Shown piece after piece: positions 60,071 to 64,000 of a DNA stretch of 64,000 nt. A program made the position numbers and the translations under genes. The notes below the pieces were generated by a model. The model saw only the letters and a program-made list of their open reading frames with translations. It did not search any database and was not told the DNA's origin. Origin of the DNA: CAWICD01 sp052267165 (GTDB lineage Bacteria > Vulcanimicrobiota > Vulcanimicrobiia > Vulcanimicrobiales > Vulcanimicrobiaceae); contig JBKQHO010000021.1 in assembly GCA_052267165.1 (NCBI GenBank), positions 72,813-136,812 on the forward strand, given 5' to 3'. How positions within the stretch are numbered: the first letter of the stretch is position 1; each line of letters starts with the position of its first letter.

Positions 60071-60979
60071 ATGAAGCGTGAGTCCGTCGCGTACGCCGCG
60101 ATTCTGGTTCTGGCGGCGATCTGGGGCTACAACTGGGTCGTCATCAAGATCGCGACCGACAACGCCGATCCGTTTTCGGTTGCGGCTCTTCGCTCGGGCA
60201 TCGCGACGCTCTGCCTCTTCGCTGCGCTCATCGTTACGCGCCGCTCGCTCCGGCCGACCCCGTTCTGGCCGACGACGACCTTAGGGCTCTTGCAGACGAC
60301 GTCGTTCACGTTGCTGTCGGTCGGCGCGATCGCGACCGGCGGAGCCGGCAAGACCGCGATCCTCGTATATACGATGCCCTTTTGGGTCGTGCTGCTGGCG
60401 TGGCCGTCTTTGCACGAGCGCGTTTCGCGTGCGGGCTGGATCGCGCTCGCGCTGGCCGCCGCCGGCCTCGCGCTCGTGCTGACGCCCCTCGACCTAGCCG
60501 GCGGACTTACGAGCAAGGCGCTCGCCGTCGCCGCCGCGATCGTATGGGCGGCAAGCGCCGTCTACGGCAAAGTGCTCCGCACGAAACACGCGACCGATCT
60601 GCTCGCACTGACGACCTGGCAGATGCTGTACGGCACGCTGCCGCTCGTCGCGTTCACCGCCTTCGTTCACGCCCACGTCAATCTGACGCCCGCATTCTTG
60701 GTCGCGATCGCGTACGTCGCCATTCCCGGAACGGCCCTGGGATGGTTGCTCTGGATGTTCGTGCTGAGCCGTCTGCCGGCCGGGGTGGTGGGGATCGCGT
60801 CGCTGTTGACGCCGGTGATCGGCGTGTTCTCCGCCTGGCTGCAACTCGGCGAACGGCCGGGCTCGCTCGAACTCGTCGGCATGGGCTGTATCCTCGCGGC
60901 GCTCGTCGTGAACGTGACGCCCGGGCTCGCGGACGCCTTGGCGGCGCAGCGAGAACGAGGTTATCCGACCGCGCGCTGA
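60071..60979 (+). CDS. EamA/DMT-family transporter
   Basis: A 302-aa membrane protein with ten predicted helices in two EamA repeats. Repeat 1 has AAIWGYNWVVIKIA and ends near MPFWVVLLAWPSLHERVS; repeat 2 runs from AVAAAIVWAASAVYGKVL through PGTALGWLLWMFVLSRLPAG to LLTPVIGVFSAWLQLGERPG. Members export amino acids, nucleobases or drugs. Substrate unknown. Intact, in contrast to the remnant near 51.5 kb. Confidence 0.92.
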   Translation: MKRESVAYAAILVLAAIWGYNWVVIKIATDNADPFSVAALRSGIATLCLFAALIVTRRSLRPTPFWPTTTLGLLQTTSFTLLSVGAIATGGAGKTAILVYTMPFWVVLLAWPSLHERVSRAGWIALALAAAGLALVLTPLDLAGGLTSKALAVAAAIVWAASAVYGKVLRTKHATDLLALTTWQMLYGTLPLVAFTAFVHAHVNLTPAFLVAIAYVAIPGTALGWLLWMFVLSRLPAGVVGIASLLTPVIGVFSAWLQLGERPGSLELVGMGCILAALVVNVTPGLADALAAQRERGYPTAR

Positions 60980-61029
60980 ACTCGCGTTGTTCGCCAGGAT
61001 GGGCCTGCGCCAAGGGGCAACAGCCGCGC

Positions 61030-62754
61030 ATGGACGAGCGAGTCGACTGGCGGCCCTGGGGCGAGCAAGCCCTCAGCGAAGCTCGGAACGCGGATAAGCC
61101 GATCTTGCTCGCGATCGGCGCCGTCTGGTGCCACTGGTGCCACGTCATGGACCGCACCTCGTACAGCGATGCGGCCGTCATCGCGACGATCGGCGAGCGT
61201 TACGTTCCGGTTCGAGTCGATACCGACGAACGGCCCGACGTCAACGCGCGCTACAACATGGGCGGATGGCCGACGACCGCGATTCTCACGCCCGGCGGCG
61301 AACTGATGACGGGCGCAACCTATCTGCCGCCCGAGCAGATGCGGATCATGCTCGAGCAGGTCGCCGACGCCTACGCGACTCGTAAGAGCGAGATCCTGCG
61401 CTCGCTCGAAGAGCGCTTCGCGCAGTTCGGCGAACGCCAAGCGCCTGACGGCGCGGCGCTCGACCCTTCGATCGTGACGGCGACGCGTGAGGCAATCGAA
61501 GGGCTCTACGACGACGAGTACGGCGGCTTCGGCAGCGAACCGAAGTTTCCGCAGACCGAAGTGCTCGAGTTCCTGGTTCTGCTCGACCGCCGCCAACGCG
61601 AAGGCCGGCTCGACGCGATGCTCAGCAAGACGCTGCTGGCGATGGCGCGCGGCGGGATGTACGATCACGTCGAGGGCGGCTTCTTCCGCTACTCGACCAC
61701 GCGCGATTGGACGATTCCCCACTTCGAAAAGATGTCGGAGGATCACGCCGGCTTGATCCGCGCCTACGCGCGTGGCTGGCGGCTGCTGGGCATCGCGTCG
61801 TTGCGTGAGACGCTGCTCTCGGCCGTCGGCTACGTCAGAACGGTCCTGTGCGATCCCGCGACCGGCCTCTTTGCGGGCAGTCAGGACGCCGACGAGGCCT
61901 ACTATGCGCTCGGGCTCGCCGAGCGCCGCGCTCGATGCGCGCCGTACGTCGACCGCACCGTTTACACGAAGTGGAACGCCGGGCTTGCGAGTGCGTTCGC
62001 AGTTGCCGGCGCCGTGCTCGACGACGACACGCTGATCGGCGAAGCGGCGGCCACGCTCGACGCGATCGACGAAGAATTGCGCGACCCGCGCGGCCTCTGC
62101 TTTCACTACCGCAAGCCGGGCCAAGCGCCCCAGCTGCCCACCCTGCTGGTCGATCAGACGGCGTATCTGCGCGCGCTGCTCGACGTCCACGAGGTCTCCG
62201 GCGAACCGCGCTTCCGGGAACGCGCGCTCGCGCTCGAACCGCTGATCGACAAGATCTTCGGCGACGGCCAAGGCACGTTCGTCGATCACGTCAACGCGGA
62301 GCCGTTGGGACGGCTCGCGATCCGAAACGCCATGCCCGCGGAGAACGCGAGCTTCGCGGACTCGCTGCTGCGCTTAGCCGCAATGACCGGCGAAGACGCG
62401 TACGCCGAGCGGGCTACGCGCACGCTGCAAGCGTTTTCGCAACGCTATGCCGCGCTGCGCGCATTCGCGGCGCCCTACGCGGCCGCCGTCGCGCGCGCCC
62501 TGTGGGGCGGTGCGAGCGTTGCGATCGTCGGATCGGCCGCCTCCGGCGGGGCGTTCCGCGAGGCCGCGCTCGGCCTCGCGGACCCGCTCGTGACGACGGT
62601 CAGCTTCGCGCCCGGCGAGGTGGGGCTTACCGCGCGCGGCTTCGAGGCCGGCAGCGAACCGCGCGCCTATCCTTGCCGGGGGCGCGTATGCGGAGCGCCG
62701 GTGCTGGACGCGGCCAACCTTCCGGACGCGTTCGCGGCGCTCGGCGAGGTTTAG
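61030..62754 (+). CDS. DUF255 thioredoxin-fold protein (YyaL/SSP411-like)
   Basis: A 574-aa protein. The N-terminal thioredoxin-like DUF255 domain has DKPILLAIGAVWCHWCHVMD with the CxxC; then an alpha/alpha toroid resembling N-acylglucosamine epimerases (GGMYDHVEGGFFRYSTTRDW, HFEKMSEDHAGLIRAY, DADEAYYALG, YTKWNAGLASAF). Homologues are near 650-700 aa, so this is a shorter version. Function is unsettled. The ATG at 61030 fits WRPWGEQALSEARN, the usual start. It ends 1 nt from the convergent phosphoribulokinase stop. Confidence 0.9.
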   Translation: MDERVDWRPWGEQALSEARNADKPILLAIGAVWCHWCHVMDRTSYSDAAVIATIGERYVPVRVDTDERPDVNARYNMGGWPTTAILTPGGELMTGATYLPPEQMRIMLEQVADAYATRKSEILRSLEERFAQFGERQAPDGAALDPSIVTATREAIEGLYDDEYGGFGSEPKFPQTEVLEFLVLLDRRQREGRLDAMLSKTLLAMARGGMYDHVEGGFFRYSTTRDWTIPHFEKMSEDHAGLIRAYARGWRLLGIASLRETLLSAVGYVRTVLCDPATGLFAGSQDADEAYYALGLAERRARCAPYVDRTVYTKWNAGLASAFAVAGAVLDDDTLIGEAAATLDAIDEELRDPRGLCFHYRKPGQAPQLPTLLVDQTAYLRALLDVHEVSGEPRFRERALALEPLIDKIFGDGQGTFVDHVNAEPLGRLAIRNAMPAENASFADSLLRLAAMTGEDAYAERATRTLQAFSQRYAALRAFAAPYAAAVARALWGGASVAIVGSAASGGAFREAALGLADPLVTTVSFAPGEVGLTARGFEAGSEPRAYPCRGRVCGAPVLDAANLPDAFAALGEV

Positions 62755-62755
62755 C

Positions 62756-63685
62756 TTAGCTCGCCGGCGCGCCGCTGGAAACCGGCTCCTTGACGATCAA
62801 GCGGTCCTGCGCGAATATCCGCTTCTTGCGATCGAGCAGTTGCCAGACCATCGGCGTGAAGATCAGCTCCATCGCCAGCGCCATCTTTCCACCTGGGCAC
62901 ACGATCGTGTTGGGGCGCGACATGAACGAGTCGTGCAGCATCGCGAGCAGGTACGGGAAATCGATGCCCTTGGGATCCTTGAAGCGGATCACCAGCATGC
63001 TTTCGTCCGCCGTCGGAATCGAGCGCGCGATGAAGGGATTCGACGTGTCGACGATCGGCACGCGCTGGAAGTTGACGTGCGTCAACGCGAATTGCGGGCA
63101 GATGTAGTTCACGTATTCCGGCATGCGCCGCAGAATCGTGTCGACGACGGCCTCGTGGGTGTACCCGCGCACGGTCTTGTCCCGGTGCAATTTCTGAATC
63201 CACTCGAGGTTGATCGAAGGCACGACGCCGATCAAGAGATCCACGTGCCGCGCGATGTCGACCGACTCGGTCGCGACCCCGCCGTGCAGACCTTCGTAGA
63301 AGAGCACGTCGGTACCGGCCGGAACGTCTTCCCACGGAATGAACGTGCCCGGCTCCTGTCCGTACGGTTCCGCCTCAGCCTTGTCGTGCAGATACCTGCG
63401 AACCCGGCCCGTCCCCGTCTCGCCGTAGACGCGAAACAACGACTCGAGTTCCTCGAAGAGGTTCGCCTCCGGCCCGAAGTGACTCAAATGCACGTTTCCG
63501 AGCTCATATGCCTCGGCCATCCGAGATCGCATCTCCAGGCGGTCGTAGCGATGGAAAGCGTCGCCCTCCACGACTGCCGGCGCGATCCCTTCGCGCCGAA
63601 AGATCTGTTGAAACGTCGCCTTGACGGTCGACGTGCCCGCGCCCGACGACCCCGTAATCGCGATTACCGGATGTTTTGCCGACAT
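62756..63685 (-). CDS. prkB: phosphoribulokinase (proteobacterial-type class I)
   Basis: A 309-aa kinase making ribulose 1,5-bisphosphate for the Calvin cycle. The P-loop is ITGSSGAGTSTVKATF, typical of bacterial CbbP; VEGDAFHRYDR follows, then HFGPEANLFEELESLF, FYEGLHGGV with the catalytic acid, HVDLLIGVVPSINLEWIQK and the RGYTHEAVVDTILRRMP region. The ATG at 63685 (MSAKHPVIA) is the family start. It lies downstream of cbbS on the same strand, separated by 181 nt with a hairpin, so a carbon-fixation operon runs in from the right edge. Confidence 0.95.
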   Translation of the reverse strand: MSAKHPVIAITGSSGAGTSTVKATFQQIFRREGIAPAVVEGDAFHRYDRLEMRSRMAEAYELGNVHLSHFGPEANLFEELESLFRVYGETGTGRVRRYLHDKAEAEPYGQEPGTFIPWEDVPAGTDVLFYEGLHGGVATESVDIARHVDLLIGVVPSINLEWIQKLHRDKTVRGYTHEAVVDTILRRMPEYVNYICPQFALTHVNFQRVPIVDTSNPFIARSIPTADESMLVIRFKDPKGIDFPYLLAMLHDSFMSRPNTIVCPGGKMALAMELIFTPMVWQLLDRKKRIFAQDRLIVKEPVSSGAPAS

Positions 63686-63755
63686 TGCCCACCCTCGATT
63701 TCCAAAGTGCCTAGAGAACTCGCTCGACCTACCAACACCGCCGCCAAAAGCGGTC

Positions 63756-63775
63756 GGGCGGCCCAATGGCCGCCC
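63756..63775. terminator. hairpin between cbbS and phosphoribulokinase
   Basis: GGGCGGCC, CAAT, GGCCGCCC: a perfect 8-bp stem, 4-nt loop. On the plus strand it is followed at once by TTTTC. On the minus strand, the direction of the genes, TTTT comes 8 nt later. It may attenuate the cbbS transcript so that the kinase is made in lower amount than RuBisCO, which is common in cbb operons. Confidence 0.4.
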
Positions 63776-63866
63776 TTTTCAAAATCGTTCGCGCGGAGCC
63801 CGCACTCCGCGCCCGCCGCACGCCAAGCTCTCGGCGTGACGTCGAGAGCCTCCGCGCTACGCGACC

Positions 63867-64000
63867 TTACGAATAACGTTCGCCTTCCGGCTTGTCCGCC
63901 GAATACGCGTGCAGCGTGTACGTGATCTGCCGGTCCTTCCCCGTCGTCCGCTCCAGGCGGAAGCCCGGCTCGACCTTCGGCCGGTTCACGATGAACGAAA
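63867..64000 (-). CDS. cbbS: RuBisCO small subunit, red-type form I, C-terminal part only
   Basis: The last 44 codons of a gene entering from the right edge. The residues SFIVNRPKVEPGFRLERT and YTLHAYSADKPEGERYS match the long C-terminal extension of red-type (form IC/ID-like) RuBisCO small subunits, which forms extra strands in the holoenzyme channel; green-type subunits lack it. The stop is TAA at 63869-63867. The large subunit and any CbbX activase should lie outside the window to the right. Together with phosphoribulokinase it implies autotrophic carbon fixation. Confidence 0.85.
   Translation of the reverse strand, partial: SFIVNRPKVEPGFRLERTTGKDRQITYTLHAYSADKPEGERYS

Noticed and set aside
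59785..60081. 98-codon plus frame before the DMT transporter
   Set aside because: Arg-rich composition typical of non-coding GC-rich DNA; overlaps the transporter start.

Overview
The window is high-GC chromosomal DNA, roughly two thirds G+C by eye, densely packed on both strands. It shows no insertion sequence, prophage, integrase or CRISPR array. Three things point to the organism. The envelope is diderm with lipid export (LptF/G permease, LptD/OstA barrel, LptC, Lnt). MurE carries the meso-diaminopimelate signature DNPRREEP. Phosphoribulokinase lies next to the C-terminus of a red-type form I RuBisCO small subunit. Together these fit an autotrophic member of Candidatus Eremiobacterota (WPS-2) or a neighbouring deep lineage. 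The phylum call is inference and needs a marker-gene tree.

Layout. 1-8252 (minus): a division and cell-wall operon mraZ-rsmH-ftsL-ftsI-murE-murF-[CofE-like gene]-mraY-murD, mostly joined by 4-nt NTGA stop/start overlaps; the CofE-like gene is not a normal member. 8340-14997 (plus): envelope biogenesis (lytic transglycosylase lipoprotein, LptF/G, LptD, Lnt, LptC). 15010-17692: a KGG-repeat stress protein behind a sigma-B-like promoter, an N-acyl-D-amino-acid deacylase and a Crp/Fnr regulator. 17689-27277 (minus): DUF4126, coaE, rpsA, mutM, a decayed GAF/EAL gene, a DUF192 protein, polA and a truncated alpha-2-macroglobulin-like protein. 27340-28847 (plus): a small zinc ribbon, a secreted unknown, a nitroreductase and a 77-aa protein. 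29082-34547: an NmrA-like reductase, a FAH-family hydrolase, a cNMP-binding protein, a P450, an RCK-channel-RCK potassium channel and DUF4267. 34619-37497: a three-subunit transhydrogenase operon ending in a strong hairpin. 37799-42491: a peptide-type binding lipoprotein diverging from lrp-kdd-kamA (lysine aminomutase pathway). 42535-50193: an SDR, thpR, oligopeptidase B and a single-chain E2-E1 2-oxoglutarate dehydrogenase. Then tRNA-Leu(CAG), two tandem 129-aa cytochromes c, a DMT transporter remnant, SDR/MaoC genes, an MFS exporter and a SIMPL protein. 56217-59758 (minus): an NHEJ operon (ligD ligase, ligD polymerase, ku). 60071-64000: a DMT transporter, a DUF255 thioredoxin-fold protein, phosphoribulokinase and partial cbbS.

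The genes work together as modules: peptidoglycan precursor synthesis and septation; LPS-type lipid transport and lipoprotein acylation; DNA repair (mutM, polA, NHEJ); redox and carbon metabolism (Pnt, OGDH, Calvin cycle). The stress, NHEJ and autotrophy genes together suit a desiccation-prone, oligotrophic soil lifestyle, which is inference. A recurring oddity is start-codon usage. GTG, TTG and ATG NTGA-type couplings abound, and mraZ (CTG), rpsA (ATT) and perhaps lptD (CTG) have no canonical start where one is expected.
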